Shown in pieces: positions 13,018 to 26,300 of a stretch of DNA of 64,000 bases (positions within the stretch are counted from its first letter, which is position 1; each line of letters begins with the position of its first letter). The stretch covers positions 36,647,465 through 36,711,464 of the forward strand of contig OX392536.1 of the NCBI GenBank assembly GCA_947623455.1. Reading direction: 5' to 3'. The position numbers and the translations under genes were made by a program. The DNA is from Mimachlamys varia. Its lineage: Eukaryota; Mollusca; Bivalvia; Pectinida; Pectinidae. Under the pieces are notes generated by a model. The model searched no databases and was not told the origin of the DNA. It saw only the letters and a list, made by a program, of their open reading frames with translations.

Positions 13018-14159
13018 GACGTAACTCACCCTCGGTTTCTATAATGCCCATCAATCAACGTGGTGCAATGAGCTTCTGAAATCAGCAGCCAATGACGCCG
13101 CAGAATATTGGTTCAATGCAGCTACGCATGCGCGCCATTTAATCGTTAAGTCGTCTGCCGTATATTTTTCAAAGAGGACAGACACTTTGTTAAAGGTTTT
13201 TGTACGTAGCTCCAGAGGACAAGATTACAAGGGGACAATTCTTATATATCATGAAAGGTTTCATTTTCATAAGCAAAGTATGCATAATTAAAACACCGAA
13301 ATCGAGGTTCATTAGTTTTTTCAGCTGACTTGAATATGAATCCCCGTCAACATCCAACCAAAAAAAGGACGATCCGCCAGCAACCCTAATATTAGCCAAA
13401 ACTCTTCAGAGTACTTCAGTACCCCGTTTTCTGTGTTAGTTCTAGTTTTGACAACAACGTTGAAACTTTAACTTGTTAAACCGCGATCGCCCACCGTCAT
13501 CATGAGAACTTCCAAAATGGTTTCGCGTTTTGAAGGTCAAAGAACACTTATGACCTGTGCGTCAGTGTTAGGGGCTTGAGACGGTTATCACTTCGGGTCA
13601 AACACATGACGTTGTTAGTTGCTTCTGATTGGGTATCAGGAAGCACTGTTAACGCAGACATCCCTTCAGTTTTATAATAGACTGTTCCAAACTTTGAAAG
13701 GGAGAGTTCAGATGTGTATTTAGTGGTGAATGCGTTGAATTATGGACTCGAGACAAGAAACCTAGTCTTGCGGTGAGTGATGACGCACAACTACAGTAAT
13801 GCTATGCAGCATGCCTGAGATTTTCATTTTGTTGCAATTCCCTCCTGTTGGTTTAGGCATCTGTGCGTAAAGATTTGTTGAATGGGCCTTTGCCGATTTC
13901 TACATTTTCTCGATACTTCATGCCTCAGGATCGTGATAAAGTTACAGGTTGCCACGAGAGTGCATGACTGCGGTGCGTAATACGAAGTGAATGAGTTTTA
14001 CAGACAATCGTTACAATGAGCATATTTATCCGCTAAATTGATCGGCCAATTTTTAAATGAAGGGTTGAAAAAAACTCTTCTTTTTACATTCAAATACAAT
14101 CATCGAACAAACCGCTCATAAGTTGTTTAGGAGGGTAACTGCATAGATGGTAAATTTGA

Positions 14160-15060
14160 GGTTAAAGGTGACCTGTGACTTGTAGACTACGTTGTGGAGT
14201 GTGGAAAGTTACATCTATTAGGGTTTCCCCCCGACATTTGCCCTTGTTACATTGACTTTTACAAAAGCTACATTTTAACCTTGACGTTTGACTTGGTGAC
14301 CTTGATTTTTGGTCAGTTGACTCCTTGTTCATTAGAGAACAGATACAAAATTTGACCAAATGACCTTGACATTTGACCTTCGTTTTGACCCCAGAAATCT
14401 TTGGGAATTGAACATCTTGACCTAATTTCATGTCACATTGATAACGGGCCCTAATCTCACCGAAATGTGTCAAGTATCCTATATGAACTAGACTAAACTT
14501 CTTCCTCTCCCCAGAGAGAACATGAAGTCTTGGGGCCATGGAATTCACAATGTCTATAAGACAGGTGGCTGATTTGTGCCATTTCGTTGTTTCGTTGTTT
14601 ATATTTAGTAGATATTAAATGTCGTCCTTTGGTTCTTTCGAGGCGAGTCACCGTACATTTTACATGTAGATATCAGACCCTTCATCTATGAAGATGTGCT
14701 TTCGACCTACAGTATATAGAAGGAATTATTGAGTGGTTATCAAATTTAACCACTCTTAAGCACAACACGGTTAGGCCAATTAATAGGTCATTTTTTGTTT
14801 TATTATTTTATTGTCTAACCTTCATTCCCTGGTTTTATAGTTCCGACCACGTTTGATTATTTCCTACTAAAAATGAACAAAATATATCCAAAATTGTCAT
14901 TTTCCTTTATAAACTATAAACTTTTCCTCATTACCAAGGGGAGCATAAAGTCTACGGACACGAATTTTTATTCAGATCGGTTCACGAGTTTATGAGAAGT
15001 AGTTTAAAATGAAAATTGTTTACGGACGGACGACGGACAGAAGGCGATCGATCGTAACTT
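14160..15060. mobile_element. Decayed TGACCTT-rich repeat
   Basis: GACCTTGA/TGACCTT phrases at 14280-14440 and a GACGGACGGACGACGGAC stretch near 15025 resemble the interior and tail of the hairpin-ended elements, but no ends are recognisable. Confidence 0.35.
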
Positions 15061-15120
15061 TGATGCTGGGGTTGCAAGCATTTTAAGCGACCGTTTTAGT
15101 GTGATTATATATGGGATGAC

Positions 15121-15454
15121 ATCCTCGATATCCAGGGCTTACGATCACCCACGCTCTCTACATCCTTGGAATATGTCATGGCAATACTGAAGGCACGCTG
15201 AGGTAAAAAAAACCTGACCAATCGTTAGGCTGCTTGCCTGTCCTTTGAAGTTTAAAAAGTAGCCACAACCGACTCCAAAGCTTGTCATTTTTACCGTTAT
15301 GTGATCACGAGATTCTTGTGAGGTACATCAAAGAGTCCAAACCATGCCAGTCTTCTTTAACAATCAAAAAAGGTGGCGCACACAGAACTTTTGCCATGCC
15401 ACATTCTAGGCGTGTAGAGAGCGTGGGTGATCGAAACCCCTGGACATCGAGGAT
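15121..15454. mobile_element. Foldback element with 41-bp or longer inverted arms
   Basis: ATCCTCGATATCCAGGGCTT through CACCCACGCTCTCTAC at 15121-15161 is the inverted form of 15414-15454. Weaker similarity continues inward (GGAATATGTCATGGCAA versus GAATGTGGCATGGCAA). A further related arm lies at 17241-17266. Confidence 0.7.
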
Positions 15455-16246
15455 GGGGTTACGCTCACTTATGCTTTCTTCATCGTATGTGAGTGTAACT
15501 CATGAATATCGACGATGCGGGGTTGCTTTGGTTTGGTTTATTTTCGTTTTTCGTTCCGTAGTACCGGGAGCAAAACCACCGACCTACGACCAGTACCTGC
15601 CTACTTCCCCAGGTATGTTTTCTAACGTTTTACAGCCCAGAGGTGGGGGCTAGTGGTAGAGTGTCGGGACACCTTAACCACCGCGTTCCCTATGCGGGGT
15701 TGCAGACTAATAAGAACTCTGGAGATTGGTTGGTTTTCGAACCTAACGCCTACGTGAGTGGCGAGGTCCCGAGTGTATCTGTGACCTTGACATCTGGGAG
15801 GCTGGACTGCTGGTTATATACGACAATGAACTGTGAATTTGATGTCAGGGATGCGATTCTACCAGGAGTGCAGGTTCAAGTGAAAATAATAAAACTATTT
15901 TTTTTTGTAAGAAGTTTTTTATTTTCCTTAAAAAATAATACTTCGTCCACTTTCTACGTATGTATTGAACGTAATGCAGCTTATAAAAAGAATACCAAAA
16001 AAGACGGAGAGACAATAGTAGGTTTCTTTCCATCCTTTAAAATTATTGTTCTATGTATTGTATTGTCAGTTAAACATTTATCAGGTCCCAGCGGTGTCAT
16101 TGTTGTATATATATAAACGTACCAGGACCCTGTGTCACTAATATATGTACACGCAAGTGAGTATGAGGTCCCTGTATATAAGTAAAACACATCAAATCCA
16201 CGTGTCGCTGTTTTATATAAGCACTGTATAATGTCTCTTTGTCCAC

Positions 16247-16350
16247 AGTTGCTTGAGTTTTTTGTCAGTATATAAAAACATGTTTATATATATGGAGCCG
16301 CGGCCCATTATATATTTATCATTTACTGACAGAAACTCAAACAACCGTGC
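16247..16350. repeat. Inverted repeat of about 104 bp
   Basis: CAGTTGCTTGAGTTTTTTGT then CAGTA pairs with the inverted copy CGGTTGTTTGAGTTTCTGTC then AGTAA around a central GGAGCCGCGGCCC palindrome. Probably a small MITE. Confidence 0.6.
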
Positions 16351-17240
16351 TTTGTCAATGCTGTTTGTAAGTACACTAATCAGACCTCTGTAGCATTGCT
16401 GTAAACAGATTTACGAACATGTATCATACCCCTGTGTCTTAGCAATTGCTGACTATCTTCGGTGTATGTGTCAATGCAGTATTACTAAAATAATATATAT
16501 ATAGATTAACTTATCAGACTTCTGTGCAATTTCTGTATGTACTTTATAAGTAAATGCAGTCGGTCCCTGCTATATTATGTATGAATAAACGTAAGACTTC
16601 CAGGATCTTTCCTACCTATATCCCTTGTATTGTACATTAAATGTGTTGTGCTGCACATCAATCGAAAACCAGCTTTGTACCTCGAGAAACGAATTCTTTA
16701 TTGACACATTACCGTAGTAGTTTAACGCAGTGGTCGTAAAAAATGCACTGTTACAAAGACAATACTTGACCTTTCGAATGTGTACCCTAACGGAGCTTGT
16801 GATCTCAATAACACCAGTAAACATTTTACGAGTTCTTTATTTCTTCGTGTGTTACGTCTTCTCAGCAGCCATCAATAACACTACACAACGCTAGGATCTG
16901 GGACAGCTTTTTATCTGAAATGTCATGACTCGGAAGTGACACGTAGCATCAGTGTGACGAAAACAACCAAACAAAACAATTAGGTTAAATGCAATTGTTT
17001 TTGGAGTAGTTAATCAAATGTCAAGGTTAACGTTATACTGTTACAAAAAATAGAAATTATTTGCCCGGATCTTTACTCCAGAACAACTGGTCGTACAAAC
17101 TTTCAGATTTAACATGCTGATTATTTTTTTTGTTACAATCCGTCAAAGTTTAAGGTCGCAACAATTAATCTGTTACAGCGTAAAATGCTCATTTCAGAGC
17201 GGCTAATGACCATGTTTCTAGCTGCATTGAGCAAATTAGT

Positions 17241-17266
17241 GATTGTAACCCCTGGATATCGAGGAT
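17241..17266. repeat. Solo arm related to the 15121-15454 foldback
   Basis: GATTGTAACCCCTGGATATC then GAGGAT matches the right arm at 15430-15454; no partner arm is seen nearby. Confidence 0.5.
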
Positions 17267-19479
17267 AAAACCGGGTCTTTCGGTCGCCCTATAGTTGATA
17301 CCGTCGGAAACCCACGATGCACTTCTCTATCGTTTGTATAGAGTGAGTTGCCTGGTTGATTGTCCTAGAAGACAAATGGAACTCATTCCATTTAGGCGTT
17401 TTTCCCTATAAGGTCATTTTTGATGTTATTTATACTAAAAACATTTACACGTATCACTCTGTGTCCATATACATATACCATAACTAAGAAGGTATATTTG
17501 CACGCGTACGATAGATACCTCATGAGCTTACTGTATAAATGTATACACTTCTAAGCTTGATTGCCATAGCAAAAAGGAATCGCTGTTTTTTTTCGGTCAA
17601 AGGTCAAGGTCAACTTTACTAAAATCTTAATCAATATGTAACTGAAACAGAAATTATCAACTTTATCTTTTATATAACTGGTTATTCTATATTTCACTGT
17701 CCCATTGTATTCACTGTACACATTCACCCCTGTTTGGGTCGCTCAATGTTCGGACTTGGTATGTCGGCTGCTGTGAATGGAGGGAAATCCTTTTGAGTAT
17801 AAGCTTTATTCATTAAAGTGTAAAATCATTCTTTCTAACAACGTGCTAAAAATAGGTAAATTCCTATTTTCCAATCAGACAGTTTAATACCATCAACTTA
17901 GTCTGTTTCGAGGCCAAAACGGACCCAATTGTCCGTTTTGTTTGTATGCTTTCTGGCGAAATCTAGTTCAGTGGCAATGGTAAAGCTCATTACTTTTAAA
18001 ACATGTTATTGAAATGGAAAAGAATTAAGGAAAGAAACAAAGCAGACAGACAACAACGAAATAGATGAATATGTATACAGAGTCTGGTCTGGATAGCGGT
18101 CTTCCTTTAAATTTAGGCATCCAATGACAGCAAAAGACCAGCGCGCAGGGTGAGGTCAAAATTCATTGAATATGCAGAACTGGCCGGCAATCCGACGAAA
18201 ACTTTGAGACACGGAAATTTTGCGTGTTTTTGGACGAAATGTAGATTATTTCTGCGGAAGGAGGATACATTTGACTTGCATTTAGGAGGTTTGTAAAATA
18301 TAAAAATTATCCATCTTTCCAACGGTACAAGCGTTTTTTCGTACATCAACTAGACATGTGATTTTTGATGCAAGAAAGGTAGGCGGGGTCGATTTTTCGA
18401 CCTGGAAAGCTTTCATTCTTTTAGCATTTACATGTATGACCATCGTGAGGGACATTTTTATCGAAAATTGATCTTAACCCCCCCAAAGTGTAAAATTACT
18501 CTAAACACTCTATTTTAGGTCCAAAACTAGCTGTAACAAATTCTCAGATCCCTGTCCCCTGGGACAGAAAAGTCATGCGTCTTCCCAAACTCCAATAGTT
18601 AAATTATAATATTGAAATACCTCTTTAACATTCTGTTTTCTACAACTAGATCCGGATTTACATATAGAACTGTTTTTAATCAAGCTGAGTATAAGATATG
18701 GACATAGAGGCATTTGTTTTGCCCGAGTTCATCAGAGAACCTTACTCAATTCATGAAATTGTCACCAACTGTTCTGTTCCAACTTGTTTGTGTGGCAGGG
18801 ACCTGAGAATTTGTCAAACTATATTAATCGGGAACTTAATTAAGGTATTAAGAGTAATCTTTAGATGTTTTAAGGGTAGAGATAAAGTTTCGGTAAAATC
18901 ACCATTATTACTTAGGACTCTGAACATCTTAGTTTGGGTCCAAATATAGCTGTAAGATATTCACAGGTATTTATGGTTTGTGCATGTGTCACACAAAACT
19001 CATTTTCTACTGACTAGTGTAAGTGGCATTTTCTGTAGCCGTCCAAAACGCGAAATAGCGAAAAACAACGACAATGGCACAAATCAACCATCATAACTGA
19101 CGGAGACTTCCTCAATCCTACTCACAACTTCTAAAATACTGATTCAACGGTTGATCTCCCAGGACTTCTCCTTTTTGTTAACATCTTCTAGAGGATGAAA
19201 CACGAAAACACTCGTCTACGGAATGTCTTCTGTTTACTTCATACACGCATGATTTACAATTTTACGCGTTTCACATAAAACTTACTCATCGTATATGTGT
19301 GTAATAAAAAAATGATTCAGCTGCTGACTAATGCTAGATATTTACTTGCTGATTGCATTGTAAAACGATTAATCGATTTCTCGTCTTATAATGTTCCAGA
19401 ATCATACACAAATTATTCAACAACTTCCCACGGACGCCTTGTGTTATACTGGACTGTCCGTAAGGATTGGCGTTCTACA
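17267..19479. other. Intergenic, no gene seen
   Basis: Short open frames only (for example 18698-18949 plus) with no recognisable family and no supporting splice sites. Confidence 0.5.
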
Positions 19480-19960
19480 GTACCGTGACATAAGTATGGA
19501 CACATTTTTTATTTTGCTATATATTCTTTGTATTTCCACCTTTTCTGAGTTTTTGGGTGGATTTTGACAATATTTAGATTTTTTTTACAGAAATATCCAT
19601 CGTATGTTCTCACAATATTCGTCTAATTTTCCGTCGTGTATTTATGAAGCAACACAGAGTTATCAACACTAATAGTTTTCCGTGTGACGCCATTTTTCTA
19701 CATAATGTTAACAAGATGACGTCAAAATGGCGTCCCAAAAATGGATGTTGTAAATAAATTATGAATTATTTGGTCATACACAACGGAAAACAGTGCAAAT
19801 GTTATAAGATGAAGCAGGAAACAATGCTCTATAAGCATGAAAAGTGTCATAAAAAAAATTCATGAACGATGTCAGGAAAAATTCGTGAAGAAAGTTTGAA
19901 ATACGAAAAATATATAGCAAAATAAATAAATAAAATATTTCCATACTTATTGTACGGTAT
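19480..19960. mobile_element. 0.48-kb MITE with long inverted ends
   Basis: Left TACCGTGACATAAGTATGGA and right (inverted) TACCGTACAATAAGTATGGA. The similarity continues inward through TATTTTGCTATATATTCTT for about 60 bp. No coding capacity. Confidence 0.7.
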
Positions 19961-20104
19961 TCTATATCTCTTTAAATACTTCCTGAAGCAATAGCCTTAC
20001 CTCGACAACTGATCTGTTTCAACACACGTTTATTTTTGATATCGTTGGATATTATCAAACAGGCGTCTAGAATATGCTTTTTTTAAGAAATGGGTGGCAA
20101 CAGT

Positions 20105-21300
20105 AAACGACCTTCTGTGTTGTCTCCCTCTAAAAGAATATTACTCTTGGGGTTGCCGCCTTCATAAAGAATATTTGTCCTCTGATAAGTTGTCTCCCTC
20201 TAAAATAATATCAGTTCTCTGAGGGTTTGTCTCCCTCTAAAAGAATATCAAGTCTTTTTGGTGAACTCCCTCATAAAGAATTGTAGTCCTCTTAGGGTTG
20301 TCTCCCCTAAAAGAATATTAGTCCTGTGAGAAGTTGTCTCCCTCTAAAAGAATATCAAGTCTTTTTGGTGAACTCCCTCATAAAGAATTGTAGTCCTCTT
20401 AGGGTTGTCTCCCCTAAAAGAATATTAGTCCTGTGAGAAGTTGTCTCCCTCTAAAAGAATATCAAGTCTTTTTGGTGAACTCCCTCATAAAGAATTGTAG
20501 TCCTCTTAGGGTTGTCTCCCCTAAAAGAATATTAGTCCTGTGAGAAGTTGTCTCCCTCTAAAAGAATATCAAGTCTTTTTGGTGAACTCCCTCATAAAGA
20601 ATATTAGTCCTCTTAGGGTTGTCTCCCCTAAAAGAATATTAGTCCTGTGAGAAGTTGTCTCCCTCTAAAAGAATATCAAGTCTTTTTGGTGAACTCCCTC
20701 ATAAAGAATATTAGTCCTCTTAGGGTTGTCTCCCCTAAAAGAATATTAGTCCTGTGAGAAGTTGTCTCCCTCTAAAAGAATATCAAGTCTTTTTGGTGAA
20801 CTCCCTCATAAAGAATATTAGTCCTCTTAGGGTTGTCTCCCCTAAAAGAATATTAGTCCTTTGAGAAGTTGTCTCCCTCTAAAAGAATATCATGTCTTTT
20901 TGGCGAACTCCCTCATAAAGAATATTAGTTCTCTGAGGTGTTACCTCCCTCTAGAAGAATATTAGTCCCCTGAGAAATTGTCTCTCTCTAAAAGAATATT
21001 ACTCTTTTGGGTTGCCTCCCTCTAGAAGAATATTAGTCCTCTGAGGTGTTACCTCCCTCTAGAAGAATATTAGTCCTGTGAGGAGTTGTCTCACTCTAAA
21101 AGAATATAAGTCCTGGAGGGGTTACCTCCCTCTAAAATAATATTAGTCCTCTGAGGTATTGACTCCTTCTAATTAAAAAAATATTAGTTCTCTTAGGGTT
21201 GCCTCCCTCTTAAATAATATTTGTTCTCCTTAGGGGTTGCCTCCCTCTGAAAGAATATTTGTTTTCCAAGGGGTTGCTTCCCTCCGAAAGGATATTTGTT
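20105..21300. repeat. 107-bp higher-order tandem array built of about 36-bp subunits
   Basis: CTCCCTCTAAAAGAATATCA occurs at 20231, 20338 and 20445 (107-bp spacing) and further. Each 107-bp unit contains three related subunits with the theme TCTCCCTCTAAAAGAATATT then AGTCCTCTGAGG. The flanks (20105-20230 and 20940-21300) keep only the ~36-bp periodicity and are more diverged, as expected if the centre was homogenised recently. Intergenic, downstream of EXOC4. Confidence 0.95.
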
Positions 21301-21569
21301 TTCATTTTTTTTTGTCGGAGAATATGTGGGAATTTGCCTTAAAAATTATCCGTCTCTGAAAGAGTATTTATCTTCTGTATGGAAATTACAGCAGGTGACC
21401 TGGACTTTTTCAAGTACGATCAGGAAATAGAACCTTTGGTGCCTTAATGAAAGGCAAGTGCGCTGTTGTTGTGAATTTGGTTCAACACCAGCTAAAATGT
21501 TACACATAGAAGGACAGACAGAATGATGCTTCACCGAAGGAAAACTAACTACAGTTTGGTTTTTATACA

Positions 21570-23218
21570 TTTATTTATGCAGACAAAATTGTATTCATAT
21601 AAATAAATCTCACATATCACAAAAACATACTGACTCCGCATGACTCAATATCAAATATTGCACTTAAAGCACCAGTGTAAACAAACACAAAATGATGATC
21701 ATGTACAGCAACACAATGCAGCCTTCAGAATTGTTTCTGTGTTGACTTACATTAATACCCATAGCTACTTCCTTAGACTACAAAAGGTAAGTCGCAAAAA
21801 ATGTACAGCAAAATAATGCAGCCTTGTTACAGTGATGACTTATTACTTTCTTACTTAGTCACAAAAAAAGGATAGTCAGAACAGGAAGTACAGATAAATA
21901 TTTGAAAGAGGAAACCTTGCACTGATGAACAAGACAGTTTATTTGATATTTCCATTGTTGTTCATGATTTAAGATGGGACTATACACACAAGGCCATACA
22001 AAAATTCCCAGAAAATTAAATCTTAAAATGCATGCTTCAAAATACAATGATGATTCAGGATAAAAAGAAGAAAGCAAAGCCAACAAAAAGCTATCAACTA
22101 TGACTGTTACTTTGTAATTCAGTTCAAATAAAAGCAGAGTTACCCCCCTTATCTAAGAAATTATTAAAGCAGAGTTACCCCCCTTAACTAAGAAATTTTG
22201 ACAGTGACAGAATTCTTTTCTGTGAACTTCTCGTGATTGGTATGGCAAGACACTAGCTGGACTAAAATCAGTTTCATCAGCTATGACCTTTACTGTTAAA
22301 TCCTAGTTTAAGTTTACAACACATTTCAAGAAAAAATATTGGAATGAAAGTAAGTGTAACATGTACAAGCACAAGCGATCTGTTGTGAATTGTGGCATAG
22401 TATGAAATACTAAATTACAGCACATTTTAGCAAAAGTAAGTGAATTTAAAATTGTTCATCTCACAGTTCAGGACCTTATCTTAAGTTCTGTATTTTTTAC
22501 TTCAATGAAGCTACTATTACACACATGTCTCCCCCTGTCTCTCTGTAACTGTGTGGACCTTTTGTGAATCTGGCTTGGCAATCTTTTCCCAGATTATCTC
22601 TCACATCACATACTGTAAAAGACATAGTGCAACTCCCAGGGCTGATATACATTGTAATTTGATCTGTAACTGAACTATGACGTTATAAAAGTGTGAATAC
22701 AGTAGCCATTACAAAAACCACATCAGTTGTAATGTAATCATTAACTTATCACTACTTTTAAACAGCAAAAGTGTGATTCATTATGATGACAATATCACCC
22801 CAAGCCTGATCTAACTGAATTGTCTTCTCTTGAAACTGAAGCTAATATTTACTCCTTTTATTTCAGTGAAAGACTGCAGACACACATTTCATCCTTAACA
22901 ATTTCCTTGTGAATTGGTCATTGCATATGGTTCCAGTTCGGATATATTGGACCATTTTCCACAATCAAGACTTCCTGGATTTAACAGTGTTAATAGGTAG
23001 TAGCTTTACAACACAATACTAAATGGCCGTTTGTTATAAACTTGATCTTCTTTCCATGGAGTTTGTTACAACACTAGTCCATCTTTGGAAACACCCGAAA
23101 CTCTGCTCTTGCCATTTAACTCAAAACGGCTGAGTCTCATCAGAGGCTCTAATCATGAAATGCAGTCGGCTGTAATCTGAACTGTTTATTCTAACATGAT
23201 AAAACATGATGGATGGTT
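21570..23218 (-). other. EXOC4: Probable EXOC4 3' UTR
   Basis: Unique AT-rich sequence follows the stop codon with no recognisable coding or repeat structure apart from a 35-bp duplication at 22130-22200. AATAAA hexamers on the minus strand lie at 23185-23190, about 21935-21940 and 21570-21575. The last is just before the 107-bp array and is a reasonable distal end. Which site is used cannot be decided here. Confidence 0.4.
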
Positions 23219-23389
23219 TCAGGCGACTCCATTCTGTCCTTTCTCTATTATCTCCCTTAGCCTCTGCATTCGTTTGTCGAGCTGGTTAGGATCTCCGCCT
23301 GGATGGCTTCGGTGGTATAACTGGATAAGTTGGCAGTATTCGGTATAGTTAAACTGTGCACCCTTCTCAGCTATGGCAGTTAGAATGTC
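23219..23389 (-). CDS. EXOC4: EXOC4 last coding exon (visible exon 19) with stop
   Basis: 171 nt including TGA at 23219-23221. Acceptor TTCTGTAG|GACATT, phase 0. Encodes [56 protein letters not shown]. Human EXOC4 has [20 protein letters not shown] and LHRSQTG here, then RLQRLKEII; the mollusc-type protein ends about 20 residues earlier, lacking the vertebrate lysine-rich tail. Confidence 0.94.
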   Translation of the reverse strand, partial: DILTAIAEKGAQFNYTEYCQLIQLYHRSHPGGDPNQLDKRMQRLREIIEKGQNGVA

Positions 23390-26300
23390 CTACAGAAACA
23401 AAGTTAGTGTAAGCCATAAAAAACTTCATACCCAAAATCATTACTAGTCATCATACCATTCAACACTTGTCTTACTCTGATTCATTATCTATGATATTTA
23501 AATTATTGGTTGATGCTGGAACACGTTTTTGCTCGAAGGCATCTTTCTTTTTTTAATATTTCATCTTTTTTGATATTGGTAACAGAAGATTTATACTGAA
23601 ACTTTTTATCTGTTTTTGCGATTATATTCATGCTTTTTCATTTCTAAGAAGGTTACAATCAACATATTCTTCCACCTCTTGTTCCAAATATGCAAATATT
23701 GTTTGTTGATGACTTTATTTCAAAACCTACGTCTGGGTTTAGGTAGAGGAGTTCATAGTACTGGCGGGCCATGTCCAGGTCAGTCTCCCGGGACATTGAT
23801 ATGTTGGTCAGATTCTGCTGAATAGCAAACAGATTCCGGCACCTGTCACAGAGAAACAAGATCTCACATGAGTATCATCAACATCAGTTCACAGTCATGT
23901 ATAATACAGTACATTCAGCTTAATATCACATTGGTTAATGTCACATTTCAGTTATTATCACGTTTTTTTCATGAACCATTCTTATTGTAATGGTGCATAC
24001 AATGATGAATAGTTCCATATTCTTTAGATTATTATAATCAGAGGGAAGCTTTCTCAAATGTGAAAATGAATAACTGTATAGTGGGGAAATTTAGCGGGGC
24101 TTCGATTTGGCTGGTCCGTATATAGATCACCAAAATTTAACATGTCAAATTTTAACACCGCCAATTAAAAAGATGCAAAAATTTCACTTTCAGCAATAGT
24201 TTTCGATCAGACCGTCATTCATCTTTGATTACTCCTGTTGCTCCGTTAACTCCCGAGAGTAACGAGTGGTGCGTATTGTTGGTATACTACGCAACAAATT
24301 TAATCAACATGGATAGGTTATATGGACATTACATATTAATCTATACAATCCGGTATGAAATATATATGCTCAACGCTAAATTGAAACCCTAGATTTATTA
24401 AAAATCACTGAATTTTTACACGCCAATATTAATCTTTCACTTTTCAAGACCAAATGGCAAAAATTTATGCCCGCTTAAATTTCCCGCTATACGGTACTGT
24501 TTAAAGTTCTATCCTTTTAAAAAACTTTTTGTGTCTATCACAAAAAATCTGGCTATTTCAAACATACATTATGCTATAAGCAAGTATGAAATCAATCAAG
24601 GAAATCCTCAATTCTACTCAATCTTTTCTAAGATCTACCACAACCAGTTCCTGCTGGTTTATGCCAATACTTAATAAGCTCCTATGCAGAACAAAAATAC
24701 TATAATATGTAATAAGTACTTTAACTAATTTATGCAAAGTACAGTTCTTGTTAATCTCAACTACACACTCTGCTTACACTCAATGTGTTCATACAGAAAA
24801 TAAAAGTTTTAGTGTATTTATTAATTTTCTGATAAATTTTGAAAGACACAAAAATGTGCTGCATTAAAATCATTATCATAATCTGACAAATTTTCAGTAC
24901 ATATGAACATCTTCATACTGGATGTGATGTTTAAATATTAATAATTAATTTTCAATTGATTGTATGCAGAATGCGGCTTTCTGATTGGTTGAGATTTTCT
25001 TTTCATACCACTATGAAAAAAAATCCGAAAATGGCGTGAAAAATGTGATGTCACAATGCGGCAATTGACGTTGGGTATTGATTTGTAAAAAAGAATCTGT
25101 TATTAGATCAGTCAAATTGTACATAAACATGTTTTAAATTTGAAAAATAAGTTTCAAAAATTAATTATAAGCATTGATTGCAATTATGTTTCGGTTTCAT
25201 AAGGTTATGAAAAAAATTTTGCTTGCAAACTTTTGTAAGAATCAGCTATGCTGATTCATACAGTTTGCAAACAAAATTTTTTTCATACCCCAATGAAACT
25301 AAAAAAAATTGTCATCAATGCTTAATTAGAATTTGAATTTTGCTTTGCAAAGTTACCAATATAATGTGGATTAAGACTTTACATGAATGTAAGATCTCTG
25401 ATTATCAAGGTTACCCACATACTAATAGCTTGGTCCACTTACATCTTCTTAATGCCGTTCTCATTAATCTTCGGTAAAAATTGTATGCTGTTCATCAATA
25501 TAGAGGCCACCAGGAAACCAAGGCCTTCAAAGATGTACCTGAACAAAAACAGTTACAATGCAAACAAAGATTTATGCAACCATATAAATACAATGTTAAC
25601 AGTCTCAATTATAGCTTTATGCACTGACAGGAGATTTATAGCATGTACACATGATTAGATACAATACAGAAGTAACACAAACAGGTACATACACTTAACA
25701 TACTGCTTGCGAAAAATGTATGGTTGGTAATTTTGTGGGTTAATTCAATTTTTGCATTCTTCAGGGTCACAAAACTAAATATCTATGAAATAGTTTCTTT
25801 GGTGTCACAAAATTATATGTCTATAAAATATAAACCGTAATTTGCTGTGTATTACCCGCACCAGGGTATAGCCTGCGGGAAGTAAATTAAGGCATTTTTG
25901 AGGCTTTTGTAAAATAAAGTCCAGATACCCACACTGGCAGATTGCCCGCAGGTAATATGTCGAATGTATACCTGGTGAGAACAAGTGTACTTCATATGTG
26001 ACTTTGTGATTTATTGTTTTGAATGTTGGAAATCAAGGACATATGATGGAAATATTGTGTTTATTTTTAAATATATATGTTCATGTGTATAATTAAAGCC
26101 ATATATAAACTGATTAATGATATATTTTGATTACAAATAGCGTAGATCTACATGTTGATAAAAGTGGACACATTTAACAACATTAAGTCCGCATTTTTTA
26201 ACAATTTGGTAAAAATAATCCACAGATGTCCCCACCAGTAGATAAATCGCACTAGGCATCTTCTGATGTAAATAATTAAATATACCACGGGCAATACGCA

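Noticed and set aside
14162..14548. 128-codon minus-strand frame as a gene
   Set aside because: It lies in TGACCTT-rich repeat sequence; the KVKCQGHLVKF-type translation is a by-product of AAGGTCA repeats.
15282..16116. Plus-strand frames of 123 and 157 codons
   Set aside because: The first runs through the inverted arm of a foldback element; the second has no recognisable domain and a T-rich, low-complexity centre.
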